Shown here piece by piece: positions 20,306-33,742 of a stretch of DNA of 43,922 nt (position 1 is the stretch's first letter; each line of letters starts with the position of its first letter). Source of the DNA: Klebsormidium nitens (taxonomy: Eukaryota; Streptophyta; Klebsormidiophyceae; Klebsormidiales; Klebsormidiaceae); assembly GCA_000708835.1 (NCBI GenBank), contig DF237630.1:1-43922 (forward strand). Reading direction: 5' to 3'. A program made the translations under genes and the position numbers. The notes under the pieces are model-generated. The model searched no databases, was not told where the DNA came from, and saw only the letters and a program-made list of their open reading frames with translations.

Positions 20306-22200
20306 CCGTTTTGCGTCACTGCACCATGGGCCAGGCAAACGGCAGCCGACGGAGTTGCGCGCGGCCAATCTCACTGCATGAGCGGCGTTGAACGAAAAGC
20401 CGACAGAATCGAGGTTTAATATATTTCAGGTTTTTGGCTGACGCAGGCCGACCGCTTCATAGGTCCAGCCCATTGACCGGAAATCCCAGCCGGCAAAATC
20501 GGAACTCCGTGTCGAACGGGGCAATGTCACATGTGCAAGCGCGTCTCAGACAGGGCGGCCGTCGTGATCATTTGCGGCCATTGAACGGCTAGTCACTGTT
20601 CAGCTTTCGGCGCCATTTCCGGCACATGTTGGTTCCGGTACCTAGGTACCTACTATACTATTTTTGACCGATCCAGAATCACAAGCATCATGCTGCGCAG
20701 GTGCGCACTGCGCAGTGCGCGCCATTGCATTATGCATGGCGACCGCAACGGACGGCTAGTAGTAGCTACTACAGTCTACAGTAATACTCATACTACCTAC
20801 TACCCGTTCGACAAAGGTATGACTCGGACTAGGATAGAAAGAAATAGGTATGGTATATGCATTTGGAAATCTGGAAAATTGTGGTCCTATCAAACTCAGT
20901 CGGATTCTGCTTTTCCGAAATTTTGAACTTCAATTGCTATTTTTCGTTTGGAAATCAAAGGCAGCTAAGGCCGTATGAAGATCCAGTACGTACCTTTGAA
21001 CGTTATGCATATCAGAATTCAGATACCTATATGTGTACCGGGGGTACCTCTCGGCAGCTCGGATTTGGGATCGGAAAGTCGCATTTGCTGTTAGACTATC
21101 GGCCCTAATTTTGGAAATTTGCAAGAATGGATGGCGGGCAGAGCGAGAACCTTATTTCGGATCGTGTTCGGATCTAAGAGTAGGTTGACACCGGCTGTCC
21201 AGAATCACGTTCAGACAAGACCGGAACTGGAACTGGTGAAAGTGAGGGGCCTGGCGTGCTCGGTAGATTGTCTCATATGGTCCGGAAGACCTAACATCCA
21301 TGTCTTGGCTATAGCACACTAGTACTTATTAAGGCACACCACATTTGAATAGCAGCATCAGAAGGGCCTGGCCGGCGTGAATAAGTAAGGCCGGCTGTAT
21401 GCGGTTAGGTACACTCGCTCGAGTTGCCCTGTATTCGCACATAGCGCGCATTTGGCAGTTCTGCTTTGTCTTCGGGCAGAGTCAGTCAGGACACCCTGTG
21501 ATTACTTTGCGCGTCCGGAATCGAGAACTGCCGAAATCAGGCCCGATCCTCCCAATGATCATGACCGGTCGGACTCATGAGTACCACCACCCAGGCCTTA
21601 TTGAAGTCATGCACGAGGTGCGGCCCGGAAGCGTTCAGTCCGGGAAGTTCTATAACGAAAGGCTTGATATGTTGACTCTAATACTTCACATGTTGGTTAA
21701 GAATGAAACATGCGCGTACATGGTGTCACAATTGCGCGCTGCGGACCATCTGCATGCTAATGCATAAACACAAAGGCCCTAAACAAAGTTTGAGGTGCAA
21801 GCTCACATGACACAATTAAGATGGTCTATCCAATGTAAGTAGCGGTTTTAATACATATACGAACATGTGTATGCGCGCCATGCATTACAAAGTCCTGCAT
21901 CATCGACTTTAGAAGTTGAGTCCGCAGCTCTCTATACAGCATGCAGGCTGGCAGAGTATACGAGCTGCAGTGAGAAGCTAAACCAATTAGCTATCATGGC
22001 ACCCGGCTCATGAATGACAGGCGAGTCACTCAAAGCTCAAAAGCAAACATGAGCAAACGATCGTTGGAAAGTCTCCAAGATCGACCTCTTACATTGAGAG
22101 TCCACGTGGAAACAGGTCAATATGCAGCAATCGTGAATGAACCTAGCTGACTATTAGTACCGCCTTTATTTGTGGTAACAATTGGTTGGCAATCACAAAC

Positions 22201-25200
22201 CTACACTCCTAGCAAATCCTTGATGAAATCCAGGTTAAGGGTGTCCTTCACTGTCAAGAACAAGCCTAACGACAACAGCAGCAGCAAACCGGACGCCATA
22301 ATCCGCTGCTCTAGACCTTCCGGTAGCTTCTTCCCGCCTCGGATACCCTCGACAACTAGGAGGGCGAGGTATCCGCCATCCAGCGCCGGCAACGGCAAGA
22401 GGTTGACAATCGCAAGGTTGATGTTGATGAGGGCCGCAAATTGGAACAGACCAGTGACGTCATTCCTTGCGACGTCAGCCCCAAGCTGCAGAGGTCAGCA
22501 CGACTTCACTTCAGTGACAAGGATCCTTCGCAGAGTAAGTGCGCATGGCCGCATCAGGACGTCTGTAAAAGCCTTGCATCTTTTGCTATGTTAGATGACC
22601 AGGCCCTCAGCTTGTTGGCGCATTTCTTGGTGAAAGTGAGAGGCCAATGCGTCCCGCTCATGACACGCATGTTACCTGTTCGCTTAACGGCAGCCTAACG
22701 AAAGACTTCTCACCGAGCGAGATCACCTTGCGCAATCAATAACTTCCGGACAAGTATACTGCCGCACAGAACGAGCGAGCAGGACAGTCTTTATTTCCAA
22801 AACTGTTACCCAACTCTGAGACCGCTGAGCATTCGGATGACGCGTTGAAGGGACAGGTTACAGTAGGAACGTCATGCTTTGGACTCCTTACGATCCCGAC
22901 GAATCCAACATGCTGCTACTTTCGACGCGTCCAGACTGAAGGATTCACTCACCGCAACAATCGCCACTGGGCCCGATAGCTTATCTGCCGTTCCGCCAAA
23001 GTTGAAGAAGATCTGGCGCAGCCCGTCCAGCACGATGCCGGTCAGCCGCCGCCACTCGGACGACGCGAGCTCCACGGCGCGCCACGTGTTCCGAACCACT
23101 TTCCGCTCAATCTCGTCGTTCGCGCGCAGACTAACCCCAATCCGGCTGCAGGACAGCAGATTTTGATACTTTGTAAAAAAGAACAGAAAAAGCGACTTCG
23201 ATGCGGCCACCAGATATGAAGGACGATAAGGCTGCAGCAGCAGGAGGGGACCCAGAACTGTTCCGGAACTTCCCAAGGAGAATGCTGCGACCCACCGCCT
23301 AGATCGTGTGTACGAAAAAAGATTCGAGATAACAAGCGTGGGCCACAGCTGCTTGCTTTGCAGCTTCTGAATGTCACGCAGAAAGTAGAGTCCTGAATGT
23401 GATGGCAAACGAAGTGCACAACAAAATGAAGGCACGAAGCACAAGTTTCGGGCTGATTGCAGCGGTTGACTATACGACAGGCTTGCGTTAGATCGCTTAT
23501 GAAGCAGTAGGGCCGAAATCTTTTTTAAATCCATGCTTTTGGACACAGCCAGTGTAAAGAGCGCGTCAGATCCCAAGATACACTCGTGCATCTGAGTCGT
23601 AACAGAAGAAGTCATCCGAAGGCCCATACCACCTCTGAATGGTTGCCTTCAGCGACCAGATTAGCCCCGTGGAAAAGGGTCTGGTCGCCGGAGAGGAAAC
23701 CGGGTCCCCCAACGCACATTTCCAAGCCAAGTAACCGGAAACTACAGAAAAGTCAGAGAAAAAGGTCGCATACCTCATGCAAAGTCAAAGACGAGAGATT
23801 ATGAGCTCCAAAACGGATTCCCCGTCGCCACCAGCCCGAGCCCATCCACCCGTTCACCCAAATAAAGAAACTGCCTGTTCAGGCTGCTTTGAATTAACAG
23901 CACTCTCTCTCGAATTTCTACAAGTGTTGCAACATTTCGTAAAGCTTCCAAACATCACCTCCAAACATAGCTCAAACAGCGTTGAGGGAACTCAGACCAC
24001 GGCTCGTTTTGCAACTTACCCTGCTCCGTCAATGTCCCGCTCCGCCTTCACGCGCACGCCCATCTTCTCTCCCCCCCTCTCAATCTCCAGCAGAATATCC
24101 TTCTCCGGCCGGCGCTTGATTGCTTCCACCAACTCTGACGTACTTCCGGAACCCCCCTCGAGCTTCTGCTCGTCGATGCTCAGGATGACGTCACCCCGAA
24201 GGACCCCTCCCCGAAGCGCTGAGGAGTTTTCCATGACTTGGCCGACAACCACTCCTGGGAGGAAGTGCTGTTCTGTGTAGCCAACTGTTTGTACCTGGAT
24301 TTGAAGTTAGAAAGAGAGGGTTGTGAGCCTTGCTGTTGATGTGCTGAAGGGTAAACTAGTGGCATGAGAGTGACACCATCAGTGCCTACAAAAGTTTGTG
24401 AAGATTGAGAGAGGGAGATTAAGAGAAAGGACAGACATCAACCTGGCTGAATTGCAGGAAAACAAGCAACAAAGAGCACAGTCGATTTGAATGTTGCTGA
24501 TCCAGAAATCTAACACGAGAAGAGCATCGAGAAGTGCGAAGGGCATGAAACCTTGCAAAGAACAGGACACCTCAACAAACTTGAACCTCACAAAGTGGAG
24601 GGCAAAAGAGGTAGAACGGAGACAAGGTTACCTGAGTAAAGAGGACGGCGAATGCAAGAATCCCATTCGCGATAACCCCGGCGGAAATCACCAGCGCGCG
24701 CTCGTGCAGGGGCCGGTTCTTCAGCAACCGGGGGTCATCCTGAGCAAACGTTGTCCCGGGATCCTCGTCAGGGAACGCAACATAGCCCCCCAGGGGAAGC
24801 GCTTTCAGCTTGTAGTCCACCTCTTTGCCCTTCCACTCTGCTAGCGTCGGTCCAAACCCGATCACAAACTGACTGACTGGAATGTTTTGCAAGCGCGCCG
24901 CCAAAAAGTGACCGCACTCATGAAAAGTGACTATAGCCCCTAGGACGATCAGCGCCTGCGCGACGCTTGCTGGGCCGTCAAAGTTTAACCCTGCGAACAC
25001 GGCGGGGAGGGCGGGGAGAGCGGAGATGCCGAGAAGAGCGGTTTTTTGCCATAGAGGAAGGGCTTTTAGCTTTGGGAGGAGCTGCGTGACAGGGGTGGGG
25101 TCAATGCTCGATGGTTCTGCGGGGAGTTCTGGAGCAGAGAAAAGGTCGACAGGTAGCCGTTCAGACTCTGATTCAACTGCTTCTGCATGTTCTCGTTGTT

Positions 25201-25534
25201 GACGAGGCTCGACAGCCTTCCGTTCCGCACATGCCCTTAATGATCGCCTCCCTTTGACCGACACACTTTCTAAACTGCTAGACAACTTCCCAAAACCCCT
25301 GTCTGTTCTCTGGGGCTGGAGAAAACAAGGGGTGTCATTCCCTTGGCCGTTATGAGCACGACTCCTCCCCCTCAGCGAAGGCCGGGCCCCAACCGCGCCT
25401 CGTTTTAGGTTAGTAGCGGGAGAGGTGAGGAAAGGGCTGTGCACACCAGAACTTGCTTGACAGCATTGTGTGCTGATGTTGAGAGGTAGCAAAGAACCAA
25501 GTCTCGCACTGAGAGCAGGTGCGGCCTGCGACAT
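22201..25534 (-). CDS. ARASP: Plastid site-2 metalloprotease (RseP/ARASP type), four exons
   Basis: Intramembrane zinc metalloprotease of the M50/S2P family. Exons are 25534-24632, 24294-24020, 23145-22953 and 22485-22201, giving 551 residues with all phases closed. A Ser/Arg-rich N-terminus of about 100 residues looks like a transit peptide. A membrane segment carries HECGH (205-209), which holds two zinc ligands and the catalytic Glu. Exon 2 (302-392) is a PDZ domain (SALRGGVLRGDVILSIDEQ). Exon 4 has LLPLPALDGGY, with Asp493 the third zinc ligand, and a final hydrophobic helix. The layout matches E. coli RseP and Arabidopsis ARASP, an inner-envelope protease needed for plastid development. 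An upstream in-frame ATG at 25624 would add a basic, non-transit-like peptide, so 25534 is preferred. It is divergent from IMPL1. Confidence 0.92.
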
Positions 25535-26269
25535 TGTCCCTTCCTCTCTTCTTCTCTTCAAAGTCCTTGTCTGTACTCGCTTTGCCAACGGCTTTCGATT
25601 GGCCAAGGGTTCGGCTTCAAGCACGTGGCTGATTTGTTTTCCTCTCCCTGCCTTGTCTCTTCTTCCCTTTTTCCTCGCTTTTCTAGGATAAAGATTTCGA
25701 GATTGAGGAGCTGCTCAGAGTTTTCTGAAATGCTTTCTGTCTTTTTGTCTGAACACTGAGCACAAGGATTCCGCCTTTTACCTTCCAAAGCCGTATCTGA
25801 AGCAAAGAGAGCGAAGCTACTGTATGCGGGTGATTGGTTCCTCAAGGTGCTTCTCAAGACAGCACCTTCACCTTTCTGGCATCCAACAATTGCAGCGCGC
25901 CCCCTCCCTCTCTTTTCCTCTCTGTCTCTCTCTGTCTCGCTCTCTCACTCTCTCTCCAAGTAGCTCTTATCTCTCGCCCTCAGTTTTCAAGCAGGAGTTG
26001 TAGACTGACTGCCCCCAAATTAAGATGGTCACAATATGGACACTGTCAGTCAAATTGGATGGTTAAGATGCCATCTGCAAGCAATCCAACGGCATAAACT
26101 CAGACGCAGAGGACCATGGAAAGGCCCCTAAAAACTGATACGTTACTGGATAACCTGGGTTAAAGGGTAAATCCAGGCGCTTGACCCTGGCCTTGCTCCA
26201 GCACAAAGCACAACCCATCCCCCTGCCAGTAGTAGGATCCTAGGCCTTGAAGTTGAAGTTGCATTGCCA
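25535..26269. promoter_or_regulatory. Divergent intergenic region with CT-rich tract
   Basis: About 735 bases between the starts of the plastid protease (minus) and IMPL1 (plus), expected to serve as promoter for both. It includes a pure pyrimidine (CT/CTCT) microsatellite at 25901-25957, comparable to the Y-patch and GA/CT elements common in plant core promoters. Promoter activity is inferred from position and composition. Confidence 0.5.
25901..25957 (+). repeat. CT microsatellite
   Basis: An almost uninterrupted pyrimidine run built from CTCTCT and TGTCTCTC units within the divergent promoter region. On the other strand it is a GA tract. Confidence 0.9.
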
Positions 26270-29200
26270 ATGCCAGTGGGCATGAGCCAAGCCGATCTTC
26301 TTCCAAGCTACAGCAGAGTGACATTCTCGAAAGCACAGCTTTGCAGCCGAAGCGCAACCTCCACCGCTAGCATGGCGCGCTGCTTTGCGGGCGCCAAGTG
26401 CGAGCTGGCCTCCGTCGCTAGATCTCTAGCAAAGCAGACGAGACGGAGCCTCGACTGCAATGCTGCCGCTGCTCCAATCCCATTCAGCTCGCCAATCCCT
26501 TCTCATCATCGGTCGAAGTTGCATTTGCAATCGGAAGCCCCTTGCTTGCTTCTCCAAAGAGGTGTTGCTGCTGGACACTTCAATCGCACAAGCCTTGGCA
26601 ACCTCTCTTCGTCAGGAGTTAAGCTTGGACAGAGTGTCGAGGAGAGGAAATGGAATCTTGTGAGTGCGAGCATGCAGGCTTCTGTGCAGACGGCAGCCAA
26701 GGTCGGGGCGCGCGAGAGTGGCTCTGTTCCCTTGGAGAAACTAGTGGAGGTTGTGACCAATGCAGCCAAGACTGGAGCAGCAGTGAGTGTCTGTGGGAAG
26801 TGCAAAGCTGTCTCCTCGTTTTCCAAACGTCGCGGAACGTAATTGGCAGGCCTTGTGCTGAATTGTATTCCGGAGTCGCACTTGTGGTTTGGATCAAATT
26901 GAAAAGTTTTGTTTTTCACAGTTAATTGAGTCAGTGAAGAGCGCCAACATTGGAAGGGATGTTTCAAGGGGACATAAAGCAGGGTGCCCAGATTTAGCTT
27001 GACTTTTACTGAGGCAGACTGGTACGCTTTGCGACGTTCTCGCCTTCAGAAATCAGAGGGTCGGGATCTGCCGCTGTGATTTTTGATGGCGCCACATGTT
27101 GGATCTACTGCAATGTCCGTAAGTTGTGCTGCAGTTGCCCCTTGGATAGTCTGTAGCAATTACGAAAGTTGGGAGTGTTGAAACATCGCAAACATTGCTT
27201 CGTGCATAAAGATCAGCTTTCCCCGGTTCAGACGCGTTCGTTTTAGTATATGTGCCCTTCTACGAGGTGTTTGACCAAGGTGTCTCATTCTTTGTTTGAG
27301 TTTCGCAGTGGTGACACTTACCTGGTATAAGTGTTCACCTGCAACCCCCCTCATCGTTTTAAAAAGGATCACGTGGTCTTACCCCAGTGGATCTCTACTA
27401 GGGTGAATGAATGCAAGAGGGAGAAAGGTTGTAGACCTGGAAACTGCTTTAAGCTCGGTACAGAAGGGAAAACGGGTACGAAGAAATCAACGTGCTTGCT
27501 GTGCAGGTGGTTATGGACCGAGTAGACAAACCAAGGACGGTGGACTTCAAGGGCGCAACTGACTTGGTCACAGAGTGAGACTCCTCACTACGGCCAGCTT
27601 GCCAAGAGTTTCCGTAACTTTGGCATACCACATAGGGGCTTAACAGGGCCTTGAAGTTGGATTCACAATAGAATCGATTGGGAAAACCATTCTGACCCGC
27701 CCTACCACTGGCATGAATGACCCAGAATTCTCGGGTAATAAAGGAGCGACATGTACAAAATCGGGAGTGTCGGTCATGCAGATAAATTGTTGCCCAGAGC
27801 CCTTCTTGTTCCGCTGGCTTCTCCTGTCCGGTTCTATTTGACTTATACAGCTTTCGGAGGGTTAGAGATTCACATCTGCTTCTAGGATAGGTTCGGAAGA
27901 GCAGTGTTAATTCGTGATGGCTGTTAGGGAGCCAAAGTGCCAAAAGATGCGAAACTTGAATTCGCTGAGTGAGGACATTAGGCGTTCAGAATCCGGTCGG
28001 GATCATGATCACCTGCCAGATGCATTGTTGACAATTTCCAATGCAAGTGGTTCTAAGATCGACTTTGGAGGAACGGACGAGAATTTACCCAGATATTTTC
28101 GGTGAGAAACCGCGGCTGAACAAGCCATCAGACGCACCTAGTTGGCTTAATCACACAGTCTCGAGCCTCAGAGTAGACCCTCGAGGTAGTGGACAAGGAA
28201 GCTTTACCAACCGTTTAAGGAACGACTCTCCTAGCAGCCCTCTAGGGCGACTGTCACTGAACAAGCCTCTGAACGCACTGCTTTTCTTCTCAGCACAGAC
28301 AAGGCCACAGAGGAGGCAATCTTGGAGGTGATCAAGGAAGCATTCCCGGACCACTTGGTGCTTGGAGAGGAGGGCGGAGTCAGCGGCGGCCCCAACAGCG
28401 ACTACCTCTGGTGCATAGACCCCCTTGGTGAGTCGTTTCCGCAAGTCTTCAGTGCTTTTGACAAAGGCAAGCGAAGTTCAAAAGGCCGCCCGAATAGCAG
28501 GCTAAGGAGAAGCTTTGAAAACTGCTCAAGCTTAGCGTCTCTGGTCAGATCATTCGGTCCATGGCGAGCTGCGAAGGGATCTGGCGGATCGTCGTTCTCT
28601 GATCATAATGTCTCGGCCTGAATCCTGCGCTTCGAGATTGCTGAATCGGGAGACCCTAGCCGGCGGCCTCAATCAAGGCCATCGCTTAGGCCGAAAGTTG
28701 TTCTTTCCGCGTCCAAGTGCTAAGTCTTACGCTCCAATGAGAGCCTGGTTCGGGGTCTGCGCTTGTTGTGACATTGGGGGAACGGATTCGGGTCTTGTGT
28801 GTATATATTGAATTTATTTGTGAACAGCCCCTGGAGTACTGGTGTGAGCAGACCCTCGAATCTCCTTCCAGAATTATCTGTGTGATCAAAGCCCTGCAAA
28901 CGTTTTACAGATGGGACGACGAACTTCGCGCACAGCTACCCTTGCTTCGCGGTCTCTGTAGCGGTCCTCTGGAAAGGGAGGCCGATCGCCGGCTCTGTGG
29001 TGAGCTTCGCCAGTATTTGTTTTCAAACCGCAAACGAGTCATCCTGTGGAAGGTACGAAAGGCCAGGACTCCCTAGTCTCCCCCTAGCTGTCCAGTCCTT
29101 TATACGGTGGGGAAGAAGACTATGATTTTCAGCCGCTTTCGTTCTGTGCCAGCTTCTGGCGTATGTAAGCAACGCGTCTCAACGGCACGTGCTGTTACAT

Positions 29201-32200
29201 AATTGTAACAGGAAATTCGAAATGTCTGCTTAACCGGATCTTGCTGGATCTTGCGGCTCAATGTTGATCTAGATTGCTCCTTCGAGGTGATTGGTGCAAT
29301 CTTGTTGTGTCGTTTGCTTCGCCAATTCGCATTGAAATTCGCAACAGGCAACCAGCGGACGTGTTCTTTTTGCGTAGAAATCCGAAGTCCTCGACTTCTC
29401 AGTGAATAATTCTGACAGCCCCGTCTTTGAGAAAAGTTATATCTGAGCAAGAGCGCAACATCGTAAAGTCAAGAATGCTTTCCTTGCTCCACCCACCAAT
29501 GCCGCTTTGAAAACGTTGGACTAGATGAAGTGAATCGCAAGCAGCTCTTAACATGCGAGCCTGAGCTGCAGGTTGAGTTTGCTGGCGGCCCTTTCTGTTG
29601 GGTGACGAGGACGTTCTCAGCAACGGCGGGCGGAGGGGCCTTCTGCGAGGGCCAGAGAATACACGTCAGCGACACGGAATCCGTAAGTGGCGCGCTGGTT
29701 CGCAGATTATCAACAAGTGCACTGTCTGCAAATGCTGAATGCCGGTTCAATGTTTGAAAATGATCTAGGGCTTTCCGAAAGGAAGGAGTGCGTGGCCTGC
29801 ATCGTAAGCGCAGGGTGACGGCAATTTTTGAACAGCTTTAAAAGTTCTGAATACAAGTATTTCGGCATCCCCAATTGCTCTGGGCTCAAAGGAGAAATAG
29901 CTTGCCTGATTCCTGGATTCTGGTAGAAAAGGTAGTCCGACCGACATCGAGCATGGTGACTTCAGGCATGCCGTCTAGTTGCTCTTGAAGAGCTTTTCGT
30001 CGCAATCGGACGCCGAATCATCTGATGTCGTGTGCACTGCATCAGATGCCATTTGAAACGAAGTCGGAGTCTTGGCCTTGCCAAGCCACCCTGGGTGCAA
30101 CTTAGATATCTACCCGTTCATACCAAACGGGGCACCAGACGCTTTTCCCCGCAAACCGAATGGCTTATCAGGCTGCTTCAATTGCATCGACAACCAAAGA
30201 GAACCCGCTATTTGAGCGCATTATCCAGTTTCGGCGCCTGGCACTACAAGGTCGTTTATGACCGCAATCCTTGTTGTTACGTCACAAAAGCCCTGGGTGA
30301 CGTCACTCACCCCGGGTTTTTCGCTCGCAGGTCCAGCGCTCCCTCCTCGTCACCGGCTTCGGCTACGAGCACGACGATGCCTGGGCCACCAACATCGAGC
30401 TGTTCAAACACTTTACTGACGTCACCAGAGTGAGTTTCGTTGCGCTTCGTGACGTCATCGGGGTAATCCCCAGACCCGCAGTGAACTTATTAGGGCGCCT
30501 CTCTCCAGCTTGCTTTCTCTCCGAGCGTTCATTATGCCAGCACCGTCAGCAGGGTGCGTTTGCCAGCATTCCGTTGACGTCAGCAGGGTAATCTGTCAAG
30601 TAATCTGATCTTCGCACTGAGCTAGATCGTCAGAGGGCTGAGCGGCTGTCGCTGTCGCCTTTTGCGAATCGCAGGCACGAGAGCGGGGTGACAATTTCTT
30701 TGCAGCAAAACTCTCGAAGCGACGAGATTCGCTTCTGAGTGCTTCAGGCGCTGTCAAATTGGTTCTCGTTGATTGATCCAACTATTCTGATCTTTTCTGG
30801 TGTCTGTGTTGGTTCTGCTGCGTGACTCCGGTTCGCAATAAAACGTCGAAGTCATTGCGATCCGACTTTCTGCACAGTCTAGTGTGCATTTGAGGATATT
30901 GATGTATGTGTGACGTGGCCATAGCCACGTGTTTCACAGCAGAGTGCTTGCTCGATCGGCGTATTAGGGCGTTTGGGCAATCCAATGGCTGAAACCCCAC
31001 CTTTGGCACGTAACATCTACAACGACGACAAGCTGTCCCGGTTGACTTTGCTGACTCGAGCACGAGTAGGTTTACGAAAGGCACCAAATTTCCGCCGTCT
31101 GTCCGTTCTTCAGTGTCTGCTGACTCGTCTGACATTTTGTGCGCCTTTGCTGGTCAGGGGGTGCGCCGGCTGGGAGCAGCCGCCGTCGATCTTTGCCATG
31201 TGGCACTCGGCCTGGTGGACGCCTACTGGGAGTACCGTCTGAAGCCTTGGGATGTGGCAGCCGGCGTGTTGGTGAGCCTTGCTCATACGGGCGACCCTTG
31301 CATTAATTGAGAGGAGCGTTCACTGAGAAACCGGAGCACCGGGCACCTCAACTAAAACCCTTAATGTAAAACATCACGCGCTCCGCACCCGCACCCACCC
31401 GCGCCCCCTAAGTAAACCCACGCATCCGTTGGTGCTATTTCTAGTGAACGTACCCCCTAGTGAACGCAAACGGTTGCCAAAGTGCCTTGCTCGGATTCTG
31501 GTACCTTGACAACATGTAAGACTCTGTTCTTTAGACTGCCTTGGAGCGTACAATCTATGGCATCGATTGATCGGCTCAGATTTAATCCGTGACGATCCAG
31601 GGAGGGTCTGGACTGGGCGTGCTTCGACGTTTCGTGCTCTTCCGTCCTGACTAGAATGCCTCTTCGTGAGCGGCAGCCCCAGCTCAGCTGCGAAATCAGC
31701 ATGCGCCTGTTTCCTTAAATTGCCTGTTTCTTCAAACTCTGAGCGTCTGCTCGTGAAGGCCCAAGTTCCAAAGTTGGGCCCCTTCCGTTGACAATCTTAT
31801 ATAATTTTGGCCCTGTTCACACTGTTAAGTCTTGCTTGAAAGACAGCACATTTGGCATTATGAAAGACGAAGGTCATTTCATTGTGCACATTTTGCTTGA
31901 CTGATTCGACGTGGAAGTTGCGTAAGAGGACTTCTACACGTCGTGAACAATAAAATGGGGAGAATTTCGAAAGTTCATCGGGCCTAGATTGCCGTACACT
32001 GGTGAATGTAGCGTGAACGCCAGGAAGTGCTGCGGACTTCATATGGAAATGACGTCTGTCGACGGTTTCAATATAAGCACAGTGTCATTAGATCGCAGGC
32101 CGTAATCGGCTCGAAATAACTTTGTTCTGGTCAATGTTTCGTCACCCGAGCGCTTGTGTCATCGGGTTTGTGCAGATTGCTGAGGAGGCAGGCGCCCTAG

Positions 32201-32635
32201 TCACGAGAATGGATGGCAAGGACTTCACTGTTTTCGATCGCTCCGTGATCGCCTCCAACGGCAAAATACATCCGCAAGTGAGTTTTCTGGTCAGCTGTGT
32301 GACCTGCGCCGATCGATTGCCTTCCGCATTCTCTTCTCAAAGCGCGTGACTTATTTGGAACGGGCATCGTGCACTCACGAAGCAGTATTGAGTGCCTCAA
32401 TCCGGGAACGGTCGGCATTTATCATGTTACGACCATTGTAAAGCGTCGCAACGAGGAGCTTCTGCGTCGTTCGTTGGTTCGGCCCACCCTAGTTCTCCGA
32501 CAAGCCCACACTGAAAGCTGCGTACTTGGTGTGCAGCTTCTGGACGTCATCAGACCAGCAACCCAAAAGCTTCTAGATTCGGGAAAGTTCGTCGACGACC
32601 TGTGGTTCAAGCCGGATGGTTACCAACTAAAATGA
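26270..32635 (+). CDS. IMPL1: Inositol monophosphatase-like IMPL1, plastid, nine exons
   Basis: Mg-dependent, Li-sensitive phosphatase family. IMPL1 of Arabidopsis is plastidial and hydrolyses inositol monophosphates and, more weakly, L-galactose 1-phosphate. Exons are 26270-26782, 27507-27574, 28294-28427, 28911-28999, 29572-29682, 30331-30429, 31158-31271, 32176-32277 and 32537-32635, giving 442 residues with all phases closed. Residues 1 to about 150 are Ser/Ala/Arg-rich and transit-like; Met codons at 26282 and 26372 are alternative starts. Metal-site motifs are GEEGG (218-222), DPLDGTTN (236-243) and WDVAAG (369-374). The block GFGYEHDDAW and the ending LWFKPDGY separate IMPL1 from the histidinol-phosphatase paralogue IMPL2. 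The upstream neighbour is the divergent plastid protease; the otubain gene follows on the same strand. Confidence 0.94.
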
Positions 32636-33742
32636 GCTGCCGTAGAGCAGCGCTTTCTTCGCAACTAGAGGGAGGCGTTTCGACAGTCAAGAATGACTAT
32701 CTGGATATCCGGCTCTAGGATTATGCTACTTGAGGTTGTGAGTCCCCGGAGCTTCATTTCAACCACCATCCTGGAGTGTATGACGATGACCGAATCAACA
32801 AAAGATCGATCTTTGTTGCTACGGAACCAAAAGAGAGTGGCTTACCTGACCAGGCTCTAATGTGGCTAAGGGCGTCATAGGATGAGAAACTACCATTAGG
32901 TGAGAAGTTTCGTTTAGCAAAAGTCGTACTGATGATGTTACAGCTAGGTTGCGTGCCATGCTTTCTACTTTATTCTTAAAGTTGCCACTTCCTAAGAAAG
33001 GTGTACGTGTATCAGTCCATTCGAATGTTCAATTGCATGCAATGGGCCTCATAGCTCGACGGCGAGTTTCTTTAGACTTCTGAGTGGGCGGCGGACCCAT
33101 GACACATGTTTATATCGCTGTACAGACGCCAAGCTAGCCCGGCCGAAGCCGCGGGTGGCTGCTAGACAGGCTCCGGTTCTTTGGCAGTATCATCAATTGT
33201 GATCCTCGGACATGCCGCCAGTAGGATTGGCAACGGTTGTGGCAAGTGCGACAGACAGCAATGATCATACTGCGCGCATATGTAGATGCATTGAACATAT
33301 GTATACGGTACGGTCTTCTAGTGACGAATGCACCGCATACGAACTTGCGCGAGCAAAGCTGCTCGATTGCGTTATGCAGTAATCTTATTCTTGCTTGCAT
33401 AGTCGAGCATGACTGCCAGGGTCTCTAAATCAAGGCGCCTCCCACGCCGCTACTACAGAGTAGCTTGCACGATTCGTACTGCAATCTACCGTAGCACTCT
33501 GGCTAGGGGTGTCCGCGGCCGCGGAAAGTCGTGAGGGGAGGAGCCGCGGCCGCGCTGCCGGCCTAGACGCTGTGGTTTCTTCTGATCTGCTGACAGTCTG
33601 CTGCCTGCAACAAGGCGCTCAAGAGAAAGCTGCTATGACTCATGCCTTTCACATTTCCGTAGCTAGACAGACGGCTTCTCCAAGCTCTCTAGACCCCAAG
33701 GATTCGAAATTTTGTCTGACCTGCTTTTGGTGCTTGTAAAAA
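32636..33742. other. Intergenic region between IMPL1 and the otubain gene
   Basis: 1.1 kb containing the IMPL1 3' end and the presumed otubain promoter and leader. It includes the 12-base palindrome CCGCGGCCGCGG at 33513-33524, with a related GCCGCGGCCGCG 18 bases later. No gene was found. Confidence 0.45.

Larger units (their letters stand above)
19004..22200. other. Gene-free, repeat-rich intergenic region
   Basis: 3.2 kb without a supportable gene between two minus-strand genes. It holds inverted repeats (19627-20200 and 19955-20305), palindromes around 20630-20790 (GGTACCTAGGTACC, TGCGCACTGCGCAGTGCGCG) and many GGTACC/TACCTA motifs. The texture differs from flanking DNA and suggests old non-autonomous mobile elements. 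The open frame 21399-21767 (122 codons) has no motif. Confidence 0.5.

Noticed and set aside
22872-23627. 251-codon minus-strand open frame
   Set aside because: It is read-through from intron 2 into exon 3 of the site-2 protease; only the part up to 23145 has family similarity and splice support.
26264-26269. Upstream TTG as start of IMPL1 (and the similar TTG at 42188 for the zinc-finger gene)
   Set aside because: Non-ATG starts are not expected in plant nuclear genes; the first in-frame ATG codons (26270 and 42170) are used instead.
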